A stretch of DNA of 64,000 nt from Viridothelium virens (GCA_010094025.1 ML991811.1:62001-126000), one strand, 5' to 3'; numbered from the stretch's first letter, positions 1 to 10,581 are shown. Numbers and translations: made by a program. Notes: generated by a model not told the origin, from the letters alone.

Positions 1-1400
1 GGCGATTTAGGAAACCAATGTAAAAGCTTGGTGGGAAAGGGTTCGGATCAATCGCAGAAATATCATAATAATTACGACCACTGTACTCGGTGTATAATCC
101 CTCAACATGATGGGCTCGAAAACTAGCTATTTGACAAGCGTCGGCGACCATGGGGTTGTCACCTTGGTTTCTCGGATCTGAGACTGCTGCCTTTGCTCGA
201 CAATTGGCAATAGAGTCTCTAACGCCGTGCGGCCCATAAAATACATCGAGGGCTTTACTATGAATCGATTCGTTGATGGCCTGGATCCCGTACGTGTTGT
301 TGTATGCAAATCGGGGATAGCTCGGTACCATGAGTTGGAGATCTACGCATCCGTTGATGATTCCAAGTGTATCGAGATGCATGTAGTAAGTCTCACCAGC
401 TTCATTCCATGTCCCATTTTTTATCTTCATATTTTGCTCCTGGAAGAAAGCAGTGAAGGCGGGGCCGTAGTGACCTCCATAAGATTCTGTCCAGATCGAG
501 ATCTTGTCGTCATTCGGTTTGTACTCGGGAAATGACTGGAACCAGACCTGAGCAAAATGCCATAGAGCACGAGCTGCATTTGTGGTTCCGTTGGCAGAAG
601 TATGATTGTTTTGGCTAGGGAATGTTCCCACGAGGAACGTATGGTTTTGCATGGGAATTGTGCCGTTCGGAAAGCCAATCGTAATATTGCGGGATGGATC
701 TAACAGATCCTGGGTACCGTTGACTAGATCATCGAATGAAAATCCGGTCTGGTTCGGCTGATCAATGTAGAGCATGTTTACTTCGTTGTTCCAAGAGTAT
801 GGGTTCAGAGTTGTGGAGTTTGAGTCCGCATTAACGGTGCAGGGTCCATTTTCGTGCATCAAGCCGATCATCGAGGAGCTTCCGGGACCGCCATTCATCC
901 AAATTGATAGCGGTGCATTTTTTGGATCCTTGCGGCTCTCGAAGAACCAGAAAAAGGTGTTGATAGAGTAGTTCTGGGCTTCCCCAAGGTCATCTAGGAC
1001 GTGCGGGGGAAGGTGGACGTATCCAGCATAAGCCTTTACCCCAGGAGTTGTTTCGCAGATGCCAGGCTAGAGAAATTAGTCAGACTTTAAGGGGAAGCGC
1101 TGAAGTTTGCTTGGAGAGTTCCAGGAGAAATGTCACAGATAACACAGCCTTCATTCGAAAGCCACGAAGAATTGCTACTCTATTCAGGAGGAAGCTGCTT
1201 AGGTTTTGAGAGAGTACACAGAGCCATGCTGGAGACATCCAGCTAAAAAAATCCTTACTCACCTCCTTGTACGAAATATAGACGTCGCTGTTAAGCTGCG
1301 AGTTGACCTTGGTGATATTTTGAGGTGTTGGAGGGAAATATTGAGCGGTAGAGTAGGAGATTATGGAGAAAATGCCAAGAAAGAATTGCGGGAGCTGCAT
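1..1400 (-). CDS. Secreted serine carboxypeptidase (peptidase family S10), 3' end outside window
   Basis: Extracellular or vacuolar exopeptidase that removes C-terminal residues. Exon 1 is 1263-1400 and codes a signal peptide ([20 protein letters not shown]); an intron at 1067-1262 has a GTGAGT donor and joins in phase 0; exon 2 runs from 1066 off the window edge. About 401 residues are visible. S10 hallmarks are the oxyanion segment [11 protein letters not shown] near residues 101-111, the Asn-Gly-Pro-Cys stretch after it, the [12 protein letters not shown] segment, and the nucleophile Ser in [10 protein letters not shown] near residue 241. The catalytic Asp and His lie in the missing 3' part. 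Many Asn-X-Ser/Thr sequons fit a secreted glycoprotein. The start was chosen because it gives the signal peptide. It cannot be told whether the enzyme is vacuolar (CPY-like) or secreted and acid-active. Confidence 0.9.
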
Positions 1401-1541
1401 GTTTGCACCTGGTTCGACGAGTAAACGGATAAATGCTCAGACTGTATGAGTATGCTAATGGAGGAGGAAGACTGCCAAGGAGGCTTTGGATGCTCCGTCT
1501 CGAACCTCCTGGCCTTACTGATGTGCATGACGCAGAACGTG

Positions 1542-1722
1542 CCTTACCGCGGTTGGGGGGCTCCTCAACCGGTAATCAATACAATGTTACCTCAGTTCAA
1601 CTGTTATGACTATTTTGGCCCATGTTAAGGCGGCGTTATCATGGGCTAACAAGGTCATAATAGTAAAGTCGTAATAACATTGTATTGATTACCAGTTGAG
1701 GAACCCCTCAACCGCGGTAAGG
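1542..1722. mobile_element. Foldback MITE-like element with ~49-bp terminal inverted repeats
   Basis: The left arm starting CCTTACCGCGGTTG (1542) is repeated in reverse complement at the right end (to 1722). About 49 bp of each arm pair with only three mismatches, all C/T or G/A transitions; the inner parts pair more loosely around a short loop. It has no coding capacity. TA dinucleotides flank the CCGCGG core on both sides (1545-1546 and 1718-1719), so a TA target duplication of the Tc1/mariner kind is possible, but TA is palindromic and the true ends are ambiguous. No second copy was seen in the window. The family is not recognised. Confidence 0.75.
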
Positions 1723-1999
1723 TGGTTTCTGGAAGTAAAGCCATGGTAGGAGACGCTGTTGTGCATACAAAAACTTCGTGTCTACTATAAGCCTTCTTTT
1801 CCTGGTATAGTACCTGCCCTACTTCGATTCCACGGATAGAAGCTTTCGGCAGGATCTTTCAAAGGCGAGCGGAGACCGGGCTACGGGAGAGGACCTAAAA
1901 TCCGAGGAAACCCTATAAACAGTTCTGAAGATGAGATTCTCCTGTTTCGAAAAAGATTGGTGCAGCGAAGCATATTCCCTCGTACGCCATATGTAAATC

Positions 2000-2028
2000 G
2001 AGTCGCTCGAGTCGCTCGAGTCGCTCGC
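2000..2028. repeat. Short tandem repeat, 9-bp unit GAGTCGCTC, about three copies
   Basis: Three adjoining copies of GAGTCGCTC lie about 170 bp upstream of the DUF1772 start codon. It may be a slippage product; no factor site is recognised. Confidence 0.8.
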
Positions 2029-2197
2029 GTCAATGCGAGATCAGGCCGGGGAATGTCCGCAATCAGAGCTAGACCTCTTTGGCGTCATAATTTCTACACT
2101 TTCTAATCTTTGATCTTCAATGCCCACTGAACGCCATTGATCTGACTTATTGCAAAGAGAATTAAGGAATTAAGGAATTCTGAACCAGATCCGCACC

Positions 2198-2913
2198 ATG
2201 TCGCAACAACCCAGTCTTTTCTATCACGAAACAGCTCCAGTAGCCGTGCGTATTGCCACAGCAGTTGGCATAACAATGGCTGGATTCATTGCCGTATGGA
2301 TTTCCCACCCCCAAGCCGTGATGTGTTTGATTAATAGCATGCTCCCAGGGTCAAACAGCATCAGCAAGCTATCTGGCGATACCCGCTCTGATGGAAGCCC
2401 CAGCACCTCTTCTTGCGAGGCAATGGAAGAAGCTCTACGATATTGGCTTCAGCATTGGCCCGGCTGCATATCTCATTAGTTCCTCAACCTTTGGATGGTT
2501 GGCGTCTCGAGGTATAGCTACTGTATCGATCGCTTTTGGTTGCTTTGGCTGACAGAAATCTCGATGCAGAGCCCACGTCCTCTTCTGCCTTCAAACTATA
2601 CGTGACCGCAGCAATCCTGATACCATCTTCGATTCCGTACACTATCCTGCTGATACAACCTACCAACGATAAGCTGGAACAAAAGGTCAAGTCTTTTGCT
2701 AATACGAGTTTGACAGACGCAGCTGTTGAGGCTGGCGTGAGCAAAGAAGAGACGACACATGCACTCGTTGACAAGTGGGCAACGTTGAATATTGGTCGCG
2801 CGGTCATCTCAGTCACTGGGACACTCTGTGCAGCGTATGCAGCACTCAGCAAGATTGATGTTCGTGGTTTTTCATCGGTCGGCTTGGGTAGCGGTGCCAA
2901 TAGACTGGGTTGA
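2198..2913 (+). CDS. DUF1772 (anthrone-oxygenase-like) small membrane protein
   Basis: Exons 2198-2293, 2349-2511 and 2570-2913 (introns of 55 and 58 nt) join in phase to give 200 residues. The spliced product shows the DUF1772 pattern: an N-terminal hydrophobic helix (VRIATAVGITMAGFIAGQ), then PALMEAPAPLLARQWKKLYD, a second helix, KLYVTAAILIPSSIPYTILL, and a C-terminal LVDKWATLNIGRAVIS segment with a last hydrophobic helix. Family members are four-helix membrane proteins. Some, such as the anthrone oxygenases of aromatic polyketide clusters, oxidise anthrones to anthraquinones; most have no known role. No polyketide synthase lies nearby, so a biosynthetic role is not supported. Without splicing, the frame ends at 2479, so the splice sites decide the model. 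Confidence 0.8.
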
Positions 2914-4306
2914 ACCTTTATCATGGTGTGTACGAGACGATAAACATTTGCAGAGACATTGCTGTCGAGGATGACAGCCATGAGATAAGGGACATAGGGA
3001 TATGATATCCACGGAATCAGCTGATGACCATGTCAAAGAACGGGTCCTATATCAACTTAATTCCAGCCACGAAAAATCAGGGTTGTGATGGCGGTGCCTT
3101 ATCAATGCTATAGAGCGACAAGGCAAATCAGCCAGGCTCTGCTTTACGCTAAAGCATGTCTTGCGTCTAGAACTATCAGTCCTGCTTTGCTGGAGTTGGC
3201 TCTTCATCTCTGTTAGCAACAGTCTGTCTACGTTGGGAATGTAGCTTGATGATTTTAACACAAACCCTCCCAAACAATATGCCCTAGTCCGGCAATCTTG
3301 TCGCCTCGGATGGGTTTTGTATTCTGCCGCAATTGATGTGGCTTTTATGTCGTCGGCAGGGAGGATTCTCGAGCTCGACCGACTGCATTTGGCCACCGCC
3401 AGCTCAGGTACTTCACCAACCAGCATGCTCGAAGCAGTTCCGCCAAACCGGCACGGCCGAGTATGGCATCGGCGAGGCGCAGCAGTGCAGCCAAAATCTG
3501 GGCCCTGCATAACGAGCTAGGGAGGCGTGAGAGGCCAGAGAGGCCAGAGAGGCGACCAAGCCGTGCGGACTGGGCTTCTCACTCGCCTCTCAGCGCTGAC
3601 ATTCGGCCTGGCGTGCCTGGCCGCCAGTCGAGTGCATTGCGCGGTTTCCCCGCCCTGGTCTACTCCACTTGCAGTGCTGCATGTCCAGCTCCTACAAATG
3701 CCTCACGCCGGCTGGCAAATTGAAGTACCGAAGTACTCCGTACTCCTCGGTGTCCTCCTCCCTTTCTCTCTCCTCAGCTGCTCAAGTCACTCGCCCATCC
3801 TCTGTCGTCTCATTGTGCGTTATCATTGCTCTTGCGAGTGTCGCGCGCACTGGTCGCGTGTCATCGGTTACCGGGATAAAGCGTGGGAGGTGGGGCAGCA
3901 GCGACCCTTTATCGCGGCTATCGCCGTCATCACATTCTTGAACGAGCTTCAGTGACTTTCACTCCACCAACCTCTTCATTCTCTGCGGAGGGCCCTGGTG
4001 GGGTCATTCGCATAAGAGTTCAAGTTGGTCTTACGACTTGCGCAGTTGCTGGCCTTCGTTCACCCACATCACGGCATTGCCAACTCTAATGGACGGCATA
4101 GTTCTCTTTCCGCTTAAGGAACTATAGCACATGAAAGTACCTTCGAGCTAAGCGCTCATGAGAGTGACACCGGTTGACTGACCCAGAGCTCTTGGTGTCG
4201 AACTTGTACGATTCGATTTAAAACGTCAATTCCCATCGAAACGGGACTCAGAGCTGGAGAAGTAAGCCCCAGTGACGGCTGACACCGTCTGCTACGGCCA
4301 GGCAGC
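2914..4306. other. Intergenic region and likely 5' leader of the F-box gene
   Basis: Open frames on both strands here are short and resemble no family. A small GAGAGGCCA tandem (about 3530-3556) and pyrimidine-rich stretches before 4307 look like promoter or leader DNA. A 152-codon frame on the minus strand (3052-3510) was judged chance. Confidence 0.5.
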
Positions 4307-6538
4307 ATGTCTTCGACAATGGAGCACTCTACGGTCGACACGACTGTGGACCTAATCGAAAGCAGCATTTCGACTCCTGAGCAGAGCCCACATTCGCCAA
4401 CGTCACCGATCTCTCCTACTAGCCCCATCACCCCCAATGCTGGCGGCATTGCCATCGAGCAGCCACCAAAGCTTCGGGGAAAAAAGCGACTTCTTCAAAG
4501 CCTGCAGCGGATGTCCTCTTCGCCTTCATTGGTCCGACTTGCAAGAACACCCTCTGCCGGATACAGAACTGGTGGTCGTGGCACAGTCTCATGTGTATCT
4601 CTGTCTTCGATCAGTTCGGCACAATATGGCAGTTCATATTCTTCGGAACTCTCCGCAGGATATTCTACCGCTCCTACGTCGACTGTCAGCACGCCACCTC
4701 CAGATGCCGTGACCTTCGACCAGAAAGCACGCATTCGCTTCGTAGCTCCTGATGGTAGAGCCACCGTCCCTGTTCCAGTAGAAGTACGACCTGGCTCAAG
4801 ACTCGGGCCAACTTCTGAGGTCGCAGAGCTTGAAGAAGACTACTTCTCTCGTCCGCTAAAATCTCAGGTGAAAAAGCGCGAGGATTTCAACTTTTGGCGT
4901 GACTTGCCTTCGGAGATTAGGATGGAGATCCTTGGATATCTGGAACCTATGGAAGTGGTTCGATGTTCTGCGGTCTCCAAAATCTGGCATCACATGTGCT
5001 TCGACGGCCAATTATGGAGTAACCTTGATACCTCAGAATACTATCGGAGGATTCCAGCTGATGCATTGGTCAATATTATCAAATCGGCGGGGCCCTTTGT
5101 AAGGGATCTGAACCTTCGGGGTTGTGTTCAGTTGAGAGAACAATGGACTACAGATGGTCTGTCAGAGGCCTGCAGAAATCTGGAAAACTTCTCCCTCGAA
5201 GGGTGCCGTGTCGACAGGACCACCATCCACTGCTTTTTGCTTCAAAATAGCCGCCTGGTTCATATCAATCTTTCTGGCCTTTCTGGTGTCACTAATTCTG
5301 CCATGAAAATCATATCACAGCACTGTCCTAGGCTTGAGTATCTCAATATTTCGTGGTGTAACAATGTCGATACTAGAGGTATACGAAGAATCGTTGAGGG
5401 ATGTCATAATTTACGTGATCTAAGGGCAGGAGAAATTCGAGGCTGGAACAATATTGACTTGATGCAGGAGATGTTCAAAAAGAATACTCTGGAGCGATTA
5501 GTGCTCATGCACTGTGACAGTCTCACCGATGACGCCATGTGTACACTCATGCATGGTGTGGATCCGGACATTGACTATCTAACTGGTCGTCCTATAGTCT
5601 CTCCTCGGCGACTGAAACACCTTGACCTTACTCGCTGTCAAGGTATCTCAGACCACGGCATCAGAGCAATGGCAGGGAATACACCGTTCTTGGAAGGCCT
5701 CCAGATCTCCAAGTGTGCCTCCCTCACTGATGCTTGCCTTGTTGACCTCCTACCCACGGTTCCTATCCTCACCCATCTGGATCTTGAGGAAGTCGGCGAA
5801 TTAACCAATGCTACGCTGCAAGCGCTGGCATCTTCCCCTTGTGCAAAGCACATCCAGCACCTATCCATCAGCTACTGCGAAAACCTCGGCGACGCCGGCA
5901 TGCTCCCTGTCCTCAAGCACTGCACCCAGCTCCGAAACCTAGACATGGACAACACCCGCATCAGCGACCTCACCCTCACCGACGCTGCCCGCGCCCTCCG
6001 CGAACGCTCCTCCCGCCTCCTACGCACCACTTCAGCCCCGACCCCCGGTTCCAGCATCGCCCGCCCAGCGATCGGCCTGCACCTCGCCGTCTACGACTGC
6101 CAAAACGTCACCTGGACCGGCGTCCGCGAGGTCCTCTCCCGCAACGCTGAGATTCGCCGCCCTCACCACCCCGCTAACCCCTCTCCTACTACCACTACTG
6201 CTTCGTCGTTGTCGCAACCCGCCACCCACCCTACCCACATCATTGGCCTCAAGTGCTTCTATGGGTGGCAGCCGACGGTCGAGGAACACACGAAACGCGT
6301 GCTGCGGGGCGATTTTGCGGCAGCGGGGAGATTGGAGAGGAAGTGGGCGGATTTTATGCAGGCGAGTGAGGAGGCGGGGGCGGGTGGGAGTGGGGGGAGG
6401 AGGAGACGGCGGAGGGCGAGGGAAGCGCAGATGATGCATGCGGATGAGGAGGAAGGTGGTGGGGCGGGAGTTGGGATTGGAGGGTTGGGAGTGGGGAGGC
6501 GGAGGAGGGCGAGGAGTGGAGGGTGTGTTGTCATGTGA
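4307..6538 (+). CDS. F-box/leucine-rich-repeat protein with C-terminal CaaX box
   Basis: Single-exon 743-residue protein. A Ser/Pro/Thr-rich head (1-190) is followed by an F-box at about 196-240 (FWRDLPSEIRMEILGYLEP...W), which binds Skp1 in SCF ubiquitin ligases. Cysteine-containing LRRs follow to about residue 600 (repeated forms such as LEYLNISWCNNVDTRGI and LKHLDLTRCQGISDHGI), which would hold the substrate. After a linker, a segment with a conserved look (HIIGLKCFYGWQPTVEEHTKR) precedes a low-complexity Arg/Gly tail. The last four residues are CVVM, a CaaX motif; Met at the end favours farnesylation. Mammalian FBXL2 and FBXL20 also carry a CaaX motif, so a membrane-anchored SCF receptor is inferred. 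It is related to the Grr1/Pof2 type, but orthology is not claimed. Confidence 0.9.
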   Translation: MSSTMEHSTVDTTVDLIESSISTPEQSPHSPTSPISPTSPITPNAGGIAIEQPPKLRGKKRLLQSLQRMSSSPSLVRLARTPSAGYRTGGRGTVSCVSLSSISSAQYGSSYSSELSAGYSTAPTSTVSTPPPDAVTFDQKARIRFVAPDGRATVPVPVEVRPGSRLGPTSEVAELEEDYFSRPLKSQVKKREDFNFWRDLPSEIRMEILGYLEPMEVVRCSAVSKIWHHMCFDGQLWSNLDTSEYYRRIPADALVNIIKSAGPFVRDLNLRGCVQLREQWTTDGLSEACRNLENFSLEGCRVDRTTIHCFLLQNSRLVHINLSGLSGVTNSAMKIISQHCPRLEYLNISWCNNVDTRGIRRIVEGCHNLRDLRAGEIRGWNNIDLMQEMFKKNTLERLVLMHCDSLTDDAMCTLMHGVDPDIDYLTGRPIVSPRRLKHLDLTRCQGISDHGIRAMAGNTPFLEGLQISKCASLTDACLVDLLPTVPILTHLDLEEVGELTNATLQALASSPCAKHIQHLSISYCENLGDAGMLPVLKHCTQLRNLDMDNTRISDLTLTDAARALRERSSRLLRTTSAPTPGSSIARPAIGLHLAVYDCQNVTWTGVREVLSRNAEIRRPHHPANPSPTTTTASSLSQPATHPTHIIGLKCFYGWQPTVEEHTKRVLRGDFAAAGRLERKWADFMQASEEAGAGGSGGRRRRRRAREAQMMHADEEEGGGAGVGIGGLGVGRRRRARSGGCVVM

Positions 6539-7343
6539 TGGCTGGATGCGGACTTGAGAGGGGATGGAGAAGGTACGAACCTGGATGATCATGACAAGGT
6601 ACGTATGCACATGACAGATTGGTGTTTTGATGGGCATCTCAGGCGCTACGAAGTCTTCTCCGATGTTTTGGGATCTTGCTACTTCTTTTCTCGCATTCTC
6701 TTTTGCTCCATTCAGGTGGCAATTTAGGGTCTTTTGTCAGCCAGATCATCTTGTCAAGTGCATATAAAGTGCATTGCATCTGGCGAATGTTTTATGGTTA
6801 TGGCTTTTGGGTGGGATGGGGTGTTGGTGATGGCATTCTTTTACTATGATATCTCATCTCTTTTCCGTCAGTCTCTTATCCTCTCCTCCATGGTGGCATA
6901 ACCTACAGTATTCTGTTGAGTCGAGATGTCGAATCTAATTAGCATAATCTACATAGCTCTGAAGGATTATTTCATCCCAAGTTTGAGGCCTACGTGCCAG
7001 GTCTGTGACCAATATGCGAATAACTATATTCAGGTACCTGATGTCAATGTTGTCGTCATCGCCAATGTCTACTACTTCATCAAGTATAGTATTTAAATAA
7101 ATAAGTAGGGATATAATTCCCTCCATTCTTGAGGTTCTACGTTGTGTTGATTTCTCTGCTTGTCTAGTCGTATCATACACTGAGTTTGGGTGACCTGCTT
7201 ATTTACGATCAAAATCTGGTACCTTGAACGTACTGTCTCATCCCAAGCACCGCTCCCATCTCTCTTGCATACTCCTCAACGCCGAGTTTCTTAAGCCATA
7301 GTCTTCCAGAACCAGCCATGAAGGCTATTGATACAAACGCCGC
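6539..7343. other. Intergenic region between convergent F-box and parvulin genes
   Basis: This 805-bp stretch holds the 3' ends of two convergent genes. It is AT-rich around 6930-7200. No gene, RNA or repeat was recognised. Confidence 0.6.
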
Positions 7344-7865
7344 TTACTTCCTGCCCTCTACCATGACGATATGATATCCTTCGCTAGTCTTGACTTCCCC
7401 CCACTTTGGACTCCCCGTTGTACTGGGCTCGAGCTCGTACGCAACCTTCTCAAATTCCGGAAGTAAACTTCCCCGCGTTTTCCAGCCTAGACTGCCTCCT
7501 TCAATACAGAGTCCAGTTAGCTGCCGTCTTCCAAGATGTGAATAATGGTCATTCGTGTGAAGAGACAATTTGAAGGGCATGGATCAAACGTGGCAGAATG
7601 AAGGAGACAGCCCCAACTCACCTTGCCTCGCCTTGTCCTCTGAATACTCCCTTGCCACGTCATCAAACTTGGCCCCATCGCGAATTTTAGTCAGAGCTTC
7701 TTCCTTCTTGCTATGTTTTTCGCAGAGGATGTGGCGCACATTGATGCTAGTGGCGGGCTTGAGCTTGCTGGAGCTGGAGTCGGAAGTGTCTTTGGTAGGC
7801 TTCTTATTGTTGTCCTTGCCTTTGGAATTGGAATCTTTAGTTTTGTTGTCATTTTTGCCAGCCAT
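7344..7865 (-). CDS. PIN4: Parvulin-type peptidyl-prolyl isomerase, Par14/PIN4 family
   Basis: Exons 7622-7865 and 7344-7498 (123-nt intron, GTGAGT donor) give 132 residues, the usual size of Par14. A Lys/Ser/Asp-rich basic N-terminus (1-40) is typical of this family and is linked to DNA or pre-ribosome binding. The PPIase domain follows: [40 protein letters not shown], then [18 protein letters not shown] and a conserved end, [16 protein letters not shown]. It catalyses cis/trans isomerisation of X-Pro bonds. There is no WW domain, so it is not the Pin1/Ess1 type. The gene is divergent from an ALKBH6-like gene across 230 bp. Confidence 0.93.
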
Positions 7866-8095
7866 TGGAAACACCTCGAGCAAGACAAGAACCTGAGAGG
7901 ATCCTAAGGGTGGACAGGCTTACGGGTGGGGGAGGGGAGGACCAGAGGTAATGACAATGGCGGGGTGTGATGGAAACGTGGGGTTGTGGGGCGAAACTTA
8001 AGGTGTGAAGTCTTCGGGAATTCAATCCTTCAAAAATTTCCATGCCGTGCAAGGGCTTCTAGTCATGCGGTTTTCCAATTGACGATAGAGCTACC
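7866..8095. promoter_or_regulatory. Bidirectional promoter region, parvulin / ALKBH6-like
   Basis: Only 230 bp separate the two divergent start codons, so both promoters and leaders must lie here. No particular factor site is assigned. Confidence 0.55.
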
Positions 8096-8930
8096 ATGGC
8101 CGATGATCCTAACGGCTCGGTCGTGCTATCCTCTAGTCGCATTCGTGCTCTTCCTCCTAGCTTCTTCTACATACCCAACTTCATCTCCGAAGAAGAAGAA
8201 GTCCAGCTGCTGAACCAGGTAATTGACCAATCCGGCAGTCAAACTGTCAGGATGAGTATCTTACTGATCGCTACCTCCTCAGATTCCATCCAATCGCTGG
8301 GTAACACTAACCCATCGCCGTCTTCAAGCACACCCTTCCAAACTCACCGCGACCAATACTCTTCTCTCCGCGCCGCTTCCATCGTTCCTTTCCGAGCCGA
8401 TTCTTGGACGATTCAAGGAGCTTGAGGTCTTCAGGGATACGCCTCATAGGGCGCCAAATCATGTCTTGTTGAACGAATACAAGCGTGGAGAAGGCATAAT
8501 GACGCACGAGGACGGCGCGGCGTACGCGCCTGTGGTTGCGACTGTGAGCCTTGGCACAAGCATAATTTTGAATATAGTCGAAAAGGCAGAATCAGTCCCG
8601 GAGTCCACAACAAGAAATTTAGGGTCGGACGGTGATGGGGAACAAGGGAAAATCGAGACAGAGCCGGCGAAGTATCGAATCTTGCAAGAACCGCGGTCAC
8701 TGCTGATCACGACTGGGGAAGGATACACGGAATTCTTGCACGGGATCGCGGACTTGGAACGTGACGAGGGGCTGGGTCCAGATACCATTGCCAATTGGGA
8801 ACTTCTGGGAAACCCAGAGCAGTTCAAGAGCGGTCTCAATGAGCGAGGGACAAGGATAAGCTTGACATACCGAGACGTCCTGAAAGTGTCAAATGCCGGA
8901 AGCAAGATCTTGGGGCTAGGCAAGAGATGA
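8096..8930 (+). CDS. ALKBH6: ALKBH6-like 2-oxoglutarate/Fe(II) dioxygenase
   Basis: Exons 8096-8218 and 8283-8930 (64-nt intron) join in phase 0 and give 256 residues, close to the family's usual length. The N-terminal IRALPPSFFYIPNFISEEEE and NRWVTLTHRRLQAHPS are ALKBH6-like. The metal site is visible as H116-x-D118 in GIMTHEDGAAYAPVVATVS, with a distal His near 194 (EFLHGI), and the 2-oxoglutarate-binding arginines in GTRISLTYRDV at the C-terminal end. AlkB homologues demethylate nucleic acids or proteins; the substrate of ALKBH6 is poorly defined, with reports pointing to nucleic-acid binding. An internal insert (about 143-170) is acidic and variable. The stop lies 104 bp from that of the convergent xylanase gene. 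Confidence 0.9.
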
Positions 8931-9034
8931 AACCCCTTCTCGACTGCTTCAGCTCGTTTCCACTTGAATATGGGAATTACCCCGGAAAAATATGTACACG
9001 GAAGGTTAAAGCGACGCACTCCTCCTTCGCCCTC

Positions 9035-10213
9035 TTACCTCCTCGTATGCTTTGTAGCATTCGCCGCAGCCGACTGAAACACCTGCGCAATGCTCGCGAC
9101 CGCTGGCTTGGCCGTAAAGTTCGCATCAAACAAGTCCGCCGCTCCGTAACCCGGGAACGTCCCAGGCACCCAGGAGTACTGATCATCGAAATCCCAGACT
9201 GTCAAACCGACGCAGCCCTCCACATTGACACAGGCCTGCGCCGTCGTCGCATAGTCCGTCGCCTGCTGCGCAATCTCCGCATCCGTCGCGGGCGTCGAAA
9301 CCCTCACATCCAACTCCGTAACCGCGACTTCGACACCCAGCGCCGTGAAAGCCTGCATATTCGCGACCTGCGAGTCGAGCGTCGGCGTCTCGCCCCCGAT
9401 GAAGTGCGACTGCAGCCCTACGCCATCGATCCTGATGCCCTGCGCCTTGAGGCTACTGACGAGCTGCTGCGCTGCCGTGCTCTTGGCTCCCGGGGACTCG
9501 ATGTTGTAGTCGTTGTAGTAGAGCTTGGCGTTCGGGTCGGCGGCCGCGGCAGCTTGGAAGGCGATGGGGATGAAGGCTGGGCCGATGGTGTCGTACCAGA
9601 GGTCGGAGCGGTAGGTGCCGTTGTCGTTGAGGGCTTCGTTCACGACGTCCCAGGCGTAGCATTGGCCCTTATAGTGGCCGACGACGTTGGCGATGTGGTT
9701 TTGGAGGATGGAGATCAGAGTCGCGTTGTCCCACGTGCCGGAGGTGAGCCATTCGGGGTTCTGGTTGTACCAGTTGAGATTGTGGCAGCGGGCGATCATG
9801 CTGTGGTTAAGAGCGGGTTGGATGATGGCGTCGCCTCCCGTGTAGTTGAAGACGTTCTGTTCCGGCTCTGTGGCATCCCACTATTGTAGGTGAAGTTAGT
9901 AATTTGATGCTGATCCACCTGAAGAGATGCTGGTAATGCCCACCTTCTGACTGTTTGCAGGCGTGACTTGCCCGAATAGCTGAGGTGCATAACCAAACAA
10001 GTACTGGGAGTATTCCGCGTTCGGCAGTTCAGGATTGTCAGTAGCAGTACCAAAGTACTTGAGACCGGCTGCCTGAGCAAGTTTATTCAAAGCCGGTACT
10101 GGAAGACTAGAATTGGCCGCCCTCTTGGCAACAGACTTGTAGTGTCTAGCAGGAGCTGCAAATGCAGCACCCACCAGGAGCGTGGTGGTAAGAAGTTGAG
10201 ATGGCGCCTTCAT
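9035..10213 (-). CDS. Secreted endo-1,4-beta-xylanase, glycoside hydrolase family 10
   Basis: Exons 9944-10213 and 9035-9880 (63-nt intron) give 371 residues. The signal peptide [22 protein letters not shown] is followed by a possible propeptide ending in a Lys-Arg (KRAAN, about 30). The GH10 barrel follows without a carbohydrate-binding module: [22 protein letters not shown] across the splice site, the acid/base Glu172 in AWDVVNEAL, and the nucleophile Glu279 in VAVTELDVR. The last strand, [20 protein letters not shown], completes the barrel. It cuts internal beta-1,4 bonds of xylan outside the cell. Two GGCTAA sites of the XlnR/Xyr1 type lie 265 and 362 bp upstream of the start codon, which fits xylose-induced control. 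Confidence 0.96.
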
Positions 10214-10477
10214 ATTTAGAGCTCAAAAGTGAATAAAGACGGGAGAACCAGCCTCTTCCTGAATGGAAATAATGAACGAGCGAAGTTGAAGCTTTAGCTG
10301 GAATTGCCTACCTCGTAGAAGTTTCTACGAAACGGATTGTCCTTATATTTGTAGGATCGATTTTATCCGTATTGTCACTTAGTACCTTACCTTATTCATC
10401 TGTCTACTAACTTCTCCGTACAGAGCCTCTTCCGATGGATTGCATGGCAGGGTCCATAGATGCATTTAGCGCCTCCT

Positions 10478-10484
10478 GGCTAAT
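10478..10484 (+). promoter_or_regulatory. XlnR/Xyr1-like site GGCTAAT
   Basis: GGCTAA is the core bound by the xylanolytic activator XlnR/Xyr1. This copy lies 265 bp upstream of the minus-strand GH10 start codon. Occupancy is an inference from the motif and the neighbouring gene. Confidence 0.45.
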
Positions 10485-10574
10485 AATCAGTTCTTGGTGC
10501 AAATGCTGACGTTGAGATCCCGGTCTCACCATGGGAACTTCTAGAGAAACTTGACACGGCCCCATCCAGATTCT

Positions 10575-10581
10575 GGCTAAA
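10575..10581 (+). promoter_or_regulatory. XlnR/Xyr1-like site GGCTAAA
   Basis: Full match to GGCTAAA, the consensus for the xylanolytic activator, in the same orientation as and 97 bp from the GGCTAAT copy, 362 bp upstream of the xylanase start. Confidence 0.5.

Larger units (their letters stand above)
1401..2197. other. Intergenic region between carboxypeptidase and DUF1772 gene
   Basis: No gene is supported here. It holds a 181-bp foldback element and a short GAGTCGCTC tandem repeat, listed separately. The rest, including the shared upstream space of the two divergent flanking genes, shows nothing recognisable. Confidence 0.6.

Noticed and set aside
3052-3510. 152-codon open frame on the minus strand
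   Set aside because: Arg/Cys/Ser-rich composition without domain-like pattern, no intron support and no family resemblance; it lies in the presumed promoter of the F-box gene.
8927-9889. 320-codon open frame on the plus strand
   Set aside because: It is the antisense shadow of the GH10 xylanase, whose frame carries all catalytic motifs.
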